This document shows positions 1-8,693 of a stretch of DNA of 64,000 bases, piece by piece (the first letter of the stretch is position 1; each line of letters opens with the position of its first letter). This DNA is from Paeniglutamicibacter antarcticus_C (lineage in GTDB: Bacteria > Actinomycetota > Actinomycetes > Actinomycetales > Micrococcaceae). The notes beneath the pieces are model-generated. The model made no database searches. It was given only the letters and a program-made list of their open reading frames with translations, and was not told where the DNA came from. The stretch spans positions 124,001-188,000 of the forward strand of contig NZ_BAABLK010000022.1 of the NCBI RefSeq assembly GCF_039544305.1, read 5' to 3'. The translations under genes and the position numbers were made by a program.

Positions 1-1
1 A

Positions 2-648
2 CTGCCGGGCCAGTACGTTTCGCTGAAGCGGGAGATGGCCGACGGCGTGCATCAATTGCGCCAGTACAGCCTCACCCGCGCCGATGACGGGGAGCACCGG
101 CAGTTCGCGGTCAAGCGGGTATCAGGGATCAAGGGCAACCCCGACGGGGAGATGAGCAACCTGCTGCATTCCTCCTTGGTTCCCGGGGACCGGGTCATGC
201 TCTCGGCACCGTTCGGCGACGTGGTGCTGAACTACTCCAACCGTCCCGTGGTGCTGGCCAGCGCCGGAATCGGGATCACCCCCATGGCCGGGATGCTCTC
301 GCACATGGTCCATGCCGGGGCCTCCCGCAAGGTCCATGTATTGCACGCCGATGCACATCCGGGCTCGTTCGCGCTGCGCGCCCAAGTGGAGGAGGACCTC
401 GCTGCACTGCAGCACGGGCGCCTCGATGCCTGGTTCGAGAATCCCGGGGAGTCCAGCGCGGGCAACGAACATGTGGGCTTCATGAATCTGGAAGACACCA
501 AGCTGGATGACGACGCGGAGTACTACCTGTGCGGGCCGCTGCCGTTCATGCAGCATGTGCGCAGCTCGCTGGTGGCCAGGGGCGTGCCGGCCAAGGACAT
601 CCAGTACGAGGTCTCGGTCCCGATTTGTGGATGGCTGACCTCCAGTAG
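2..648 (+). CDS. hmp: Flavohaemoglobin (nitric oxide dioxygenase), C-terminal reductase part, cut by window edge and apparently frameshifted
   Basis: Only the FAD/NAD(P)H reductase half is present; the globin half lies before the window. The FAD-binding RQYSLT motif follows a PGQYVS segment, then the NAD-binding ASAGIGITPM and YYLCGPLPFMQ motifs. Family members oxidise NO to nitrate using NAD(P)H, FAD and haem in the cytoplasm. The open frame runs on to 793 with non-homologous residues after IQYEV. If one T is restored near 612-615, the reading becomes VFGPDLWMADLQ and stops at 648. This restores the family's usual FGPDLW-like end just before the terminator at 684. I therefore end the gene at 648 and treat the shift as a real mutation or a sequencing error. 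It sits next to a nitrite reductase operon, which would produce the NO it removes. Confidence 0.85.
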
Positions 649-683
649 ACAGAAGCGGCCAAGGTCTTGTCCGCGGGGGCACA

Positions 684-724
684 AAAGCCGTGGGAGCGGT
701 CATCCGGACCGTTCCCACGGCTTT
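684..724. terminator. Bidirectional terminator between hmp and the DUF2249 gene
   Basis: An 18-bp stem (684-701 with 707-724, one G-U wobble) closes a 5-base loop. The left arm begins AAAGCC and the right arm ends GGCTTT, so it can act in both directions. It lies between two convergent genes. Confidence 0.8.
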
Positions 725-738
725 CCCCCCAAATGCGC

Positions 739-1059
739 TCAGGCCTTGCGAAGCAGCTGCAGGCGCCAGGTTTCCGGTCCCTCTTCGAGGTAGCTGATCT
801 CAAAGGCGCCGGGTGCGCGGGTTTCGATCTGCTCGAGCAACGGCAACGGATTGTGCGGTGCCAGCAGGATCAGGCCGCCGCCTAAGGCGATGGAGTCCAA
901 GGCGCCGAAGATCGTTGCATGGCGGATCGCATGCGGGATCACCCGGGCATCAAGTTCCGGGAAACCCGCGTCGTGGTCTCCGCATGCGCACTCATGGACA
1001 GCTGGTTGGTTCTGCTTCTCGGCTTCTTCCTTGCTGGAAGAAATAACAATGTCAGCCAT
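739..1059 (-). CDS. DUF2249 domain protein
   Basis: About 106 residues. The C-terminal 70 residues fit the DUF2249 fold: the ELDARVIPHAIRHATIF start, a GGGLILLAPHNPLPLL core and an EGPETWRLQLLRK end. A short N-terminal part carries HECACGDHD, a Cys/His cluster that could bind metal (inference). The start at 1059 is preceded by AAGGAACC; the open frame continues upstream to 1122 without a good ribosome site. DUF2249 proteins are often encoded near NO, nitrite and hemerythrin genes, and here the gene is divergent from a nitrite reductase operon. The biochemical function is not known. Confidence 0.75.
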   Translation of the reverse strand: MADIVISSSKEEAEKQNQPAVHECACGDHDAGFPELDARVIPHAIRHATIFGALDSIALGGGLILLAPHNPLPLLEQIETRAPGAFEISYLEEGPETWRLQLLRKA

Positions 1060-1135
1060 GGTGGGGTTCCTTTGCTCGGGGTGGTCACGGTTTCCAGACT
1101 CGACTGGTAACCTGCCAATCATTTTATTACAGTTA

Positions 1136-1161
1136 ACTACGTGGAAAACAATTTATGTAGT
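1136..1161. promoter_or_regulatory. Imperfect dyad in the divergent promoter region of the nitrite reductase operon
   Basis: ACTACGT at 1136-1142 and ATGTAGT at 1155-1161 are inverted with one mismatch and an AT-rich 12-base spacer. The site lies in the 113-bp gap between the divergent DUF2249 gene and the HTH regulator. It could be the operator of that regulator; this is a weak call. Confidence 0.3.
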
Positions 1162-1172
1162 CGCAGCATGTC

Positions 1173-1904
1173 ATGTGCCGCCTTGGTCGCACCGTGAACC
1201 CCCCGACAGATCGATCCGGGACCGGCACCAGGCGCACGTCTTTCGGGCGCCCGCTCTCACCCACGCGCTTGCGGATCCTTGAATTGCTCGAGGCGCAATC
1301 GACTCCCACGACCCTTGCCGCGCTCACGAACATCTGCGGACTTCATGAAAACACCGTACGGGCCCACCTCGAGGATCTGCTGCGCGACGGATACCTCCAG
1401 CGCCGCCGTGCCACCTCCGAGGGCCGTGGTCGTCCGGCCTGGCTCTGGGAGGCGCATAGGCCCATTGAGCCTTCTCCCTATGCGGGTCTGGCCTCGGCGC
1501 TGGCCGCGGTCCTGCACGAATCGAGCGCGGACCCCGTGAAGGACGCAGTGGTTGCTGGCCGTGCGTGGGGCAGGGAGCTGGCCGGCAAGCAGCAGGTCGA
1601 GCCCCTCGAAGGGGACCGCCGCGTTGACCAGGCCCGCTCCCGCATCGTGGAGATGCTCGAGGACGTCGGATTCGCACCCGATCCCGATGCCGCAAACGAA
1701 CAGGTTCTCCTGACTCGTTGCCCGCTCATTGAAGCGGCAAGCAAGCACCCGGAAATCGTCTGCGGTGTCCACCTGGGGATCATCCAGGGAAGTTTTGCCG
1801 AAATGGGATTCGACGGTGCCGCCAGTACCCTCGTCCCGTTTTCGGCCCCCGGCCAGTGTGCGCTGCACCTTCGCGCAACCAACGCCGAAAAGAATCCCGA
1901 ATGA
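1173..1904 (+). CDS. HTH transcriptional regulator (COG2345/SufR-like) with C-terminal cysteines
   Basis: 243 residues. A winged HTH spans about 28-80 (SPTRLRILELLE, then a recognition helix around ENTVRAHLEDLL). The C-terminal half has the pattern of COG2345 regulators: TRCPLIEAASKHPEIVCGVHL (Cys183, Cys197) followed by CALHL (Cys229). Related SufR proteins bind an Fe-S cluster through such cysteines, so this may be an Fe-S or NO-sensing regulator (inference). Its stop overlaps the ATG of the next gene (ATGA), so it is the first gene of the nitrite reductase operon and probably controls it. The start is uncertain: ATG at 1173 has no strong ribosome site, and GTG at 1194 is an alternative. 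Confidence 0.75.
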   Translation: MCRLGRTVNPPTDRSGTGTRRTSFGRPLSPTRLRILELLEAQSTPTTLAALTNICGLHENTVRAHLEDLLRDGYLQRRRATSEGRGRPAWLWEAHRPIEPSPYAGLASALAAVLHESSADPVKDAVVAGRAWGRELAGKQQVEPLEGDRRVDQARSRIVEMLEDVGFAPDPDAANEQVLLTRCPLIEAASKHPEIVCGVHLGIIQGSFAEMGFDGAASTLVPFSAPGQCALHLRATNAEKNPE

Positions 1905-3109
1905 GCGCCGCACGCCAAGCCGCCCGACGCAAACCCAGGCGGATCCCGGCACGAACCCTGCTCATGCTGCCCGCAGCCGTAAGCCTGCTGGCAGGGCTCA
2001 ACGCCGCGCTCGTGTTGCTTGGCCTGCCTGCCCCGATCAACGCCACCGCATGGTCCCAGATCCACGGCATGGTCTTGGCCCTTGGCTTCGTGGGAACGCT
2101 GATCGCATTGGAACGGGCGGTGGCCCTGGGAACACGGCTCGGCTACCTGAGCCCGCTCTTGCTCGGGGCAGGTTCCATCCTCCTACTCATGGGCCTGCCG
2201 CAATTCGCCGGAAAGCTCGGACTACTTGCAGGGATGGCCGTACTGGTGTGGGTCTACCTGCCGCTTTGGCGCCGCCAACGAGACCACGCGGTATTGATCC
2301 AGCTCCTGGGAGCGGCGTTGGGCACCGGAGCGGCGCTCCTGTGGCTCGGAGGCGTAGGGATGTCCCTGCTCCTGCCCTGGCTGGTGGCTTTCCTTGTGCT
2401 GACCATCGTGGGCGAGCGCATCGAGCTGGCGCGCATCACGATGGGCCCGCTGGCCGGGATGCGGGCACTGCAGCTTTCCTGGCTCCTGGCCTTCGCCGTC
2501 GTGGCTTCGCTGCTCGACGCCCAGTGGGGCATTGTTGCTTTCGGGGTGGCATTGGCCATCTTGACCATCTGGATGGGGGCCCATGACGTGGCTCGTCGAA
2601 CCATCGGGGCCACCGGGGCCACCCGGTTCATGGCCGCCTGCATGCTGGCCGGCTATGCCTGGTTGCTGGTTGCCGCGATCACCTGGTGCTTCGGGTTCCC
2701 CTCCAGCAGGGCCGCCTACGACACGGTGATCCACGCGGTATTCCTGGGCTTCACCCTCTCGATGATCATTGCCCACTCCTCGACGATCCTTCCGGCGATC
2801 CTTCGCCGGCCACTGCCCTACCGGCGGATGATGTGGGCCCCGGCAGCCCTGCTGTGGGCCGGGCTGCTGCTGCGGCTCTGGATCGGAAACGGACTGGGCA
2901 TCGACTGGGCTTGGCAGGCCGGCGGAGCGGCAAACATCATCGCGCTGCTGCTCTTCCTGCTCCTGGCCGTTGCCTCGGTGCTGATGGGTGAGCCCAAGCC
3001 GGAACTCAGGCAGCCGCCCGGGATGGGCAAACCGTTGCCGTACGCCAACCCCTCCGTGCAACCACCGCGCACGGGCCTGACGATATCGATACCGGAGACC
3101 AAAAAATGA
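1901..3109 (+). CDS. NnrS-like multispanning membrane protein
   Basis: About 402 residues, nearly all hydrophobic, with roughly 11-12 predicted membrane segments after a basic N-terminus. Histidines within membrane segments (IHGMVLALGF, VIHAVFLGFTLSMIIAHSS) resemble those of NnrS-family haem/copper membrane proteins linked to nitrogen-oxide stress. The start overlaps the upstream stop (ATGA at 1901-1904) and its own stop overlaps the nitrite reductase start (ATGA at 3106-3109). All three genes are therefore translationally coupled. An exact role is not known; protection of cytoplasmic iron or haem/copper supply for the reductase is plausible. A longer open frame beginning at 1856 lies inside the upstream gene and is not used. 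Confidence 0.7.
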   Translation: MSAARQAARRKPRRIPARTLLMLPAAVSLLAGLNAALVLLGLPAPINATAWSQIHGMVLALGFVGTLIALERAVALGTRLGYLSPLLLGAGSILLLMGLPQFAGKLGLLAGMAVLVWVYLPLWRRQRDHAVLIQLLGAALGTGAALLWLGGVGMSLLLPWLVAFLVLTIVGERIELARITMGPLAGMRALQLSWLLAFAVVASLLDAQWGIVAFGVALAILTIWMGAHDVARRTIGATGATRFMAACMLAGYAWLLVAAITWCFGFPSSRAAYDTVIHAVFLGFTLSMIIAHSSTILPAILRRPLPYRRMMWAPAALLWAGLLLRLWIGNGLGIDWAWQAGGAANIIALLLFLLLAVASVLMGEPKPELRQPPGMGKPLPYANPSVQPPRTGLTISIPETKK

Positions 3110-5793
3110 GCAAGAACCCGGCCAGGGGATTCTGGCCCATGCGCGACTTGCCGGTGGCGTTCTGGCTGGTGGTGCTCGTAGTTGCCACATTGGTCCACCG
3201 GCAGATCCCGGCACCCCGCTGGCTCATGATCCACCTGCTCCTGCTCGGAGCCCTGTCCCACGCCATCCTTGTCTGGTCCCAGTACTTTGCCATCGCACTG
3301 CTGCGAACCCCTCCGAGGGAACACGACAGGGCAACCCAGAACTGGCGGCTGGTCATGCTCAACGCCGGTACCTCGGTGGTCATCATCGGGGTGCTCTCCG
3401 GGCTCTGGCCCATCACCGCGCTCGGGGCGGCGCTGATTGCCGGCGCCGTCATCTGGCACGGGGCAAACCTCTTCACCCGCATGAGGCGCGCGCTGCCCTC
3501 GCGCTTTGGCGCCACGGTGAAGTACTACATTGCCGCGGCATGCTTCCTGCCCGTCGGGGCCGTGCTTGGGACCATCTTGGCCCACGGCTCCGGCTCACCG
3601 ACCCATGAGCAGCTCACCTTGTCCCACGCATTGATCAACGTGCTGGGATGGGTGGGGCTCACGGTGGCCGGAACACTGGTTACTCTGTGGCCCACGATGC
3701 TGCGGACCAAGATCGCCGACGCCGCGGCAAGGAACTCCCAGCGCGCCCTGCCGGTGCTCATCTCCTCGGCGCTCACCGCGGGGATCGGTGCGGGATTCGG
3801 GCTCATCCCGGTCGCTGCCCTTGGGCTGCTTGGCTACATCACCGGTCTGGGGCTCATGGCCTCATCATTCATCCAGGTGGCCAGGAACAAGCCACCGAAG
3901 ACCTTCTCGACGCTCTCTGTCCTCGGGGCCGTCAGTTGGTGGATCGGTGCCCTGGTTGCGCTTCTGGTTTCCATGCTGGGCACCGGGGACTGGCAGGTGC
4001 TTAGCCGCCTTTTCTCCTCCATCACCCCTTTCCTCGTTGCCGGGTTCGCCGCCCAGGTGCTGCTTGGGGCCCTGTCCTACCTGGTGCCGGTGGCACTGGG
4101 CGGCGGGCCTGCGCCGGTGCGCGCGGCAACCACCATGCTGGACCGCGGCGCAGTGCTACGGGTTTCCACGGCCAACGCCGCACTGCTTGTATGTGCGCTT
4201 CCGGTTCCCTCGCTGGTGCGGGTGCTGTGTTCGGCGCTTTACCTAGTGGCCATGGCCAGCTTCCTGCCCCTGCTCTTCATGGCGCTTCGATCCCACAAGA
4301 CAGCCAAGGCGAAGGTCGCAGCCGAGGCCAAGAACCAGGTAACTTCCACCGGGCTCCCGCCCCCGCGGGTGCGCATGGCCCCGGAAGGCGAACGCCCGGC
4401 GGGCCAGCGCGCCGGGCAGGCCATGGCCGGGCTCATCGCGGTGGTGCTAGCTATCGCCATGGGCGTTGCCCTCGACCCCGCGGCCTCGGGCCTGGGTGCA
4501 CCCGCTCCGGCGGCCGGCGCGGCCACGGCAGGGCCGGTGGCTGCCACACAGAGAAAGACCGTGAAGGTGAAGGCCGCCGACATGCGATTCTCCCCGTCCT
4601 TGATCGAGGTTCAGCCCGGGACGCATCTGGTCATCGAGGTGACCAACACCGACGCGGCAGAGACCCACGACCTGGTGCTGGCCACGGGGGCGAACAGCGG
4701 ACGGTTGGCCCCGGGGCAAAGCGCCACCATCGACGCCGGGGTCATCACCGGGCACGTTGCTGCCTGGTGTTCGATAGTGGGCCACAAGCAGATGGGCATG
4801 GTGCTGGACATCAAGGCCACCGGTGCCCCCGCTGCGCCACGCGCCGAGGGGAACGAACCGGAATCCGGGCATGGGTCGATGCAGATGCCCGCCGCCGCAA
4901 CGCCCGATTTGCTGGCCGCCCCGGAGAAGGCGTTCACGGCACACGATGCCCGTCTGCCAAGGCTGCCGGCGAAGGCCAAGGATTCAAAGCCCGCCGTGCA
5001 CAAAGCGACGTTTACCGCGACGGAAGCGGTCCTCGAGGTATCCCCGGGGGTGCGGCAAAAGCTCTGGACCTTCAACGGCACCGCGCCGGGCCCGCTGTTG
5101 CACGGGCGGGTAGGGGATAAGTTCGAGATCACGCTTCGGAACGACGGTTCCATGGGCCACTCCATCGACTTCCACGCCGGGGCCTTGGCACCGGATGAGC
5201 CGATGCGTACGATCCAGCCCGGGGAATCACTGCTCTACAAGTTCACCGCCTCCAAGGCGGGGATCTGGATGTACCACTGCTCCACCATGCCCATGAGCGC
5301 CCATATCGCCAACGGGATGTTCGGCACCGTGGTGATCGAGCCCGATGACCTGCCGGTGGTCGATGAGTCCTACGTCCTGGCCCAGTCCGAATTCTATTTG
5401 GGCGCCCAGGACGCCGAGGTGGACACCGCCAAGCTGGCAGCGGAGAAGCCGGACCTGGTGGTCTTCAACGGCTATGCGAACCAATACGTGCACCGGCCGC
5501 TGGAGGCCAAGGTCGGCGAACGGGTCCGGATCTGGCTGTTGGACATCGGCCCCAACCGGGCATCGTCGTTCCACGTGATCGGTGGCCAGTTCGACACCAC
5601 ATGGCTCGAGGGAAATTACCTGCTCGATGGGCGGGGCAAGGGCCAGGGCGGAAGCCAGGCACTGGCCATGGGCGTGGCCCAGGGCGGGTTCGTGGAGCTC
5701 GTTTTCCCCGAGCCAGGACACTATCCCTTCGTCTCGCACGTCATGGTCGATGCCGAACGCGGAGCACAAGGAGTGTTCAAGGTCGTGAAATGA
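3106..5793 (+). CDS. nirK: Multidomain copper nitrite reductase: membrane domain + cupredoxin + NirK
   Basis: 895 residues, more than twice the size of a classic NirK. Residues about 1-400 form an NnrS-like multi-helix membrane domain. Another hydrophobic segment lies near 445-460. A cupredoxin domain follows at about 485-570 (HDLVLATG, then WCSIVGHKQMGM), which could be an electron-donor copper site. Residues about 620-895 are the two-domain NirK core. All copper ligands expected for NirK are visible: HSIDFH at 685-690 (His685, catalytic Asp688, His690), His724-Cys725, His733, Met738 and the second-domain His823 in FHVIGGQFD. The enzyme reduces nitrite to NO outside the membrane. Similar fusions are known from actinobacteria. 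No nitrate reductase or NO reductase is visible in this window; the neighbouring Hmp can remove the NO. Confidence 0.88.
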   Translation: MSKNPARGFWPMRDLPVAFWLVVLVVATLVHRQIPAPRWLMIHLLLLGALSHAILVWSQYFAIALLRTPPREHDRATQNWRLVMLNAGTSVVIIGVLSGLWPITALGAALIAGAVIWHGANLFTRMRRALPSRFGATVKYYIAAACFLPVGAVLGTILAHGSGSPTHEQLTLSHALINVLGWVGLTVAGTLVTLWPTMLRTKIADAAARNSQRALPVLISSALTAGIGAGFGLIPVAALGLLGYITGLGLMASSFIQVARNKPPKTFSTLSVLGAVSWWIGALVALLVSMLGTGDWQVLSRLFSSITPFLVAGFAAQVLLGALSYLVPVALGGGPAPVRAATTMLDRGAVLRVSTANAALLVCALPVPSLVRVLCSALYLVAMASFLPLLFMALRSHKTAKAKVAAEAKNQVTSTGLPPPRVRMAPEGERPAGQRAGQAMAGLIAVVLAIAMGVALDPAASGLGAPAPAAGAATAGPVAATQRKTVKVKAADMRFSPSLIEVQPGTHLVIEVTNTDAAETHDLVLATGANSGRLAPGQSATIDAGVITGHVAAWCSIVGHKQMGMVLDIKATGAPAAPRAEGNEPESGHGSMQMPAAATPDLLAAPEKAFTAHDARLPRLPAKAKDSKPAVHKATFTATEAVLEVSPGVRQKLWTFNGTAPGPLLHGRVGDKFEITLRNDGSMGHSIDFHAGALAPDEPMRTIQPGESLLYKFTASKAGIWMYHCSTMPMSAHIANGMFGTVVIEPDDLPVVDESYVLAQSEFYLGAQDAEVDTAKLAAEKPDLVVFNGYANQYVHRPLEAKVGERVRIWLLDIGPNRASSFHVIGGQFDTTWLEGNYLLDGRGKGQGGSQALAMGVAQGGFVELVFPEPGHYPFVSHVMVDAERGAQGVFKVVK

Positions 5794-5797
5794 CTGT

Positions 5798-5822
5798 CGC
5801 GGTTCAACGCTCTTGAACCGCG
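5798..5822 (+). terminator. Stem-loop after nirK
   Basis: A perfect 10-bp stem (CGCGGTTCAA at 5798-5807 with its complement at 5813-5822) around a 5-base loop, five bases after the nirK stop. There is no T-run afterwards, so termination would be of the tail-less actinobacterial type. Confidence 0.6.
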
Positions 5823-5892
5823 GGGTTGCCGGTTTGCCCTTGCAACGCTTCTTGGGATCCGAAACGAGTACACCAAAACCTGAATACAGAAA

Positions 5893-6240
5893 TTGTTGCA
5901 CTATCAGTTTGTGGAAACGGAAACTCATGCCAATGTACTGACCCGATTCGGATATGCCCTGTCCGACCCGGCCCGAACGGTTGTGTTGCTGGCCCTGCGG
6001 ACAGCGCCGGCCTACCCCAGTGAACTGGCTGACCTTGTGGGAGTCTCACGACAAAAGCTCTCCAACCACCTGGCGTGCCTGCGCGATTGCGGACTGGTGG
6101 CCGCATTTCCCGAGGGGCTCCGCACCCGCCAAGAACTGGCCAACCCGCTGCTGGCCAAAGCCTTGACAGAACTGCTCGGCGTGGTCCTGATGGTGGATCC
6201 CCGGCATTGCGCCAATGCAGCCACCGAGGGCTGCTGCTGA
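5893..6240 (+). CDS. ArsR-family metal sensor (CmtR-like)
   Basis: 115 residues with a winged HTH (LTRFGYALSDPARTVVLLAL, then SRQKLSNHLACLRDCGLV). The family is that of ArsR/SmtB repressors. Cysteines at LACLRDCG in the recognition-helix region and the C-terminal HCANAATEGCC are arranged much as in the Cd/Pb sensor CmtR. It ends three bases before a CDF exporter gene, the usual partner of such a sensor, so it probably represses this pair until a toxic or excess divalent metal binds. The start is unclear: TTG at 5893 or GTG at 5911. Neither has a strong ribosome site. Confidence 0.75.
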   Translation: MLHYQFVETETHANVLTRFGYALSDPARTVVLLALRTAPAYPSELADLVGVSRQKLSNHLACLRDCGLVAAFPEGLRTRQELANPLLAKALTELLGVVLMVDPRHCANAATEGCC

Positions 6241-6242
6241 GC

Positions 6243-6944
6243 ATGGAGAGCGTCAACGGCCGCATCGGAGCCTTGGCCGATGAGCGGCGCGCCGTGCTTG
6301 TCGGCCGGGTCAGGCTCCTTGTTGCGGCAACCATCAGCTACAACGTGATCGAAGCCATTGTTGCAATTACCGCGGGGAAACTCGCATCCTCCAGTGCGTT
6401 GGTCGGTTTTGGCTTGGATTCGATGGTGGAGGTGGCTTCCGCCGCGGCGGTCGCTTGGCAGTTCAGTGCCAAGGACCCCGAAGCACGCGAAAAAACAGCA
6501 CTGCGTGTCATTGCGGTGTCCTTCTTCGTACTTGCTGCCGTCGTTGCCACCGACGCAATCCGCTCGCTGCTAGGTGGTACCCAGGCGGTGGAATCGATGC
6601 CCGGAGTCGTGCTGGCCGCACTGGGCCTGGCAATCATGCCGTTCCTGTCATGGATGCAGCGACGTGCTGGTCGGGAACTCGGTTCCCGCTCGGCCGCTGC
6701 CGATTCCAAGCGAACGCTGCTCTGTACCTACCTTTCGGCCGTACTGCTCGTGGGACTTCTCATGAACGTCTGGCTCGGCTGGTCGTGGGTGGATCCACTG
6801 GTGGCGCTGGTTATTGCCGCGGTTGCCCTCAACGAAGGGCGCAAGGCTGGGAAGGGCGATGGCTGCTGCGCACCCAACGCGGGGCTGCACGTGGGTGCCC
6901 CGGAGGTAGGGAACGAGGGCTGCGGTACTGGCATCGAAACGTAA
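6243..6944 (+). CDS. Cation diffusion facilitator (CDF) metal exporter
   Basis: 233 residues, with about five to six membrane helices and no separate cytoplasmic C-terminal domain, so it is a short member of the family. The GFGLDSMVEVASAAAVAWQF segment holds the Asp of the CDF transport site in helix 2, and WVDPLVALVIA matches helix 5. The C-terminal tail has GDGCCAPNAG and a second Cys near the end, a possible metal-capture tail. It expels divalent cations in exchange for protons. It starts two bases after the ArsR stop and is almost certainly cotranscribed with it. The exact metal cannot be read from the sequence. Confidence 0.78.
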   Translation: MESVNGRIGALADERRAVLVGRVRLLVAATISYNVIEAIVAITAGKLASSSALVGFGLDSMVEVASAAAVAWQFSAKDPEAREKTALRVIAVSFFVLAAVVATDAIRSLLGGTQAVESMPGVVLAALGLAIMPFLSWMQRRAGRELGSRSAAADSKRTLLCTYLSAVLLVGLLMNVWLGWSWVDPLVALVIAAVALNEGRKAGKGDGCCAPNAGLHVGAPEVGNEGCGTGIET

Positions 6945-7148
6945 GCCAGGCGGAAGCGCGGGTCCGAGCCTGATCCATCCGGAACCGGGAGCGAATAACC
7001 GCAGTGTCCGGCGGAATCCCGAAACCGGCGGAGAACCCCGTTCTCGTTGGGAAAAACCGTCCATTCCCGGCCCGGACCCACAGCGGGGAAACCGTGCAGT
7101 GCACCCTCGGATGCAGGGACTCGCAGCGGCGAACCATAGGATGAGAGC

Positions 7149-7541
7149 GTGCGAAACCTGCTGAGCTCCCTGGGCCCGACACTTGACCTTCTGGGGTGGG
7201 TGGCGCTGATTGCCGCGGCCGGGTTCTATGCCTTTGCGGTGGCCGAGAGCCGCAAGGATGCCGGCTGGAAGTGCACGAGCTACAAGATCACGGTCTTCGA
7301 AGGGCAGGAATGCCTGGTGTTCCACACCTCCGACGGCACGATCCGCAGCGAACTGCTGGTTCTTGAGCACCGTCCGAAGCCCGCGGGCGAGGACCTGGTC
7401 TACTACCGGGAGGACAAGACCGGGTCGTGGCAACTGGAGAAGCCGCGCTCACAGGTGCGTTTCCTGTATTGGACAGCAGGGGCACTGGCTGCGGTCTTCG
7501 TGCTGAGCCGCGTCCTGCGCCTTGTCGCCAACATGTCCTAG
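7149..7541 (+). CDS. Hypothetical two-helix membrane protein
   Basis: 130 residues, GTG start. One membrane helix lies near residues 12-30 and another near 105-123, with a soluble region between them containing a KCTSYKITVFEGQECLVF segment. I do not recognise the family. It ends three bases before the convergent sugar dehydrogenase gene. The 200-bp gap upstream (6945-7148) holds no other gene I can support. Confidence 0.6.
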   Translation: MRNLLSSLGPTLDLLGWVALIAAAGFYAFAVAESRKDAGWKCTSYKITVFEGQECLVFHTSDGTIRSELLVLEHRPKPAGEDLVYYREDKTGSWQLEKPRSQVRFLYWTAGALAAVFVLSRVLRLVANMS

Positions 7542-7543
7542 GT

Positions 7544-8605
7544 TCAAGCAAAAGGCACCGAAATGATCCTGGAACCGGGACCCTCGTTGGTGGCCACCCA
7601 CAACCGGTTCTCCACCACCAGCACATCGCGCAGCCGCCCTTCCTGCCCGGCAAGGGACTGCCGGGCGCCTGGCAACCTGCCATCGGATGGAAGCACGGAT
7701 CCTGGCAGGGGCAACTCCCACAGGCGCTCGCCGCGCAGGCATGCCACATATGCAATATCCCCGGCTATGGCCAGGGCGCTGGGTGAGGCATCTGCGGTGT
7801 TCGGCCACACGTGGATTGGGTCCACAAAGCGCTCGTCCCTCGCCACCCCGGTGACCCGTGGCCAACCGTAGTTCTTGCCCGGTTCGATCAAGTTCAGCTC
7901 GTCGTCCTTCTCCGGGCCGAGTTCGCTGGCCCACAATCGGCCCGCCGAATCCCAAGCCAGGCCCTGTACGTTGCGGTGCCCGTAGGAATACACGGGGGAT
8001 CCGGCAAAAGGGTTGGTATCCGGGATTCCGCCGGTGGGATCGATGCGCAGGATCTTGCCGTTGAGCCGGGAGACGTCCTGCGCAGCAGCCTGGTCGGTGG
8101 CATCCCCTGTGCCGATGTAGAGCAGGGAATCGGGGCCCAGGTTGATGCGTCCGCCATTGTGGATGTTGGCCCGGGGCAAGCCGGTGATGATGTCCTGGGC
8201 AGGCCCCACCGAGGAGCCATCCAATACGAAGCGCACCACCCTGTTATCCGTCGTGGTCCCCAGGTAGGCGTAGAGCCATTCATCCCCGCTAGGCGCATCG
8301 AGGATCTCGAGTCCCAGCAGCCCGGCCTCGCCGCCGGGGACCACCTGTGGCAGGTGCACCAGTGGCTTGAGTGTCCCATCGGGGTGCAGTGCCATGATCC
8401 GCGCGGTGTCGCGCTCGGAGACCAGGATGCTCCCGTCCTTGCGGACCACCATCGACCAGGGTGTGTCCAGGTCCGAGGCCTTGGTTTCGGGCCCGTCGCC
8501 GGTGTCCGCGGATCCGGTGGCGGCGGGCTTCACGGGAGCGGAGCACGCGCCCAGTACGGCCAGCGCGGAAACACCGCCCAAGGCCAGCACCCTACGGCGA
8601 TCCAT
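7544..8605 (-). CDS. PQQ-dependent sugar dehydrogenase-like lipoprotein (glucose/sorbosone dehydrogenase family)
   Basis: 353 residues from the chosen start. The N-terminus reads MDRRRVLALGGVSALAVLGACS, a twin-arginine-like signal ending in a lipobox Cys, so the protein is exported and lipid-anchored. The body has the repeated beta-propeller pattern of GSDH proteins: LDTPWSMVVRKDGSILVSE, EAGLLGLEI, HNGGRINLGPDSLLYIGTGD and YSYGHRNVQGLAWD. Family members oxidise aldoses with PQQ or act on related sugars. The start at 8605 is preceded by CAGGGAC and places the signal at the N-terminus; an ATG at 8638 in the same frame has no clear ribosome site. Confidence 0.82.
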   Translation of the reverse strand: MDRRRVLALGGVSALAVLGACSAPVKPAATGSADTGDGPETKASDLDTPWSMVVRKDGSILVSERDTARIMALHPDGTLKPLVHLPQVVPGGEAGLLGLEILDAPSGDEWLYAYLGTTTDNRVVRFVLDGSSVGPAQDIITGLPRANIHNGGRINLGPDSLLYIGTGDATDQAAAQDVSRLNGKILRIDPTGGIPDTNPFAGSPVYSYGHRNVQGLAWDSAGRLWASELGPEKDDELNLIEPGKNYGWPRVTGVARDERFVDPIHVWPNTADASPSALAIAGDIAYVACLRGERLWELPLPGSVLPSDGRLPGARQSLAGQEGRLRDVLVVENRLWVATNEGPGSRIISVPFA

Positions 8606-8693
8606 GTCCCTGCCGGCAGTCGGCCCGCGTGTGGTCATGGCCAGAGTCTACTATTTGTTCGTTGACGTGTGGAAGGACCGCGGGCACGAAAAA

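Noticed and set aside
649..793. Long C-terminal extension of the flavohaemoglobin
   Set aside because: The residues have no family resemblance, cross the terminator stem, and a one-base correction restores the usual end at 648.
2222..3585. Long open frames opposite the NnrS-like and nirK genes
   Set aside because: They are antisense to well-matched genes and rich in Pro/Gly/Arg/Gln as expected for high-GC shadow frames; no motif is visible.
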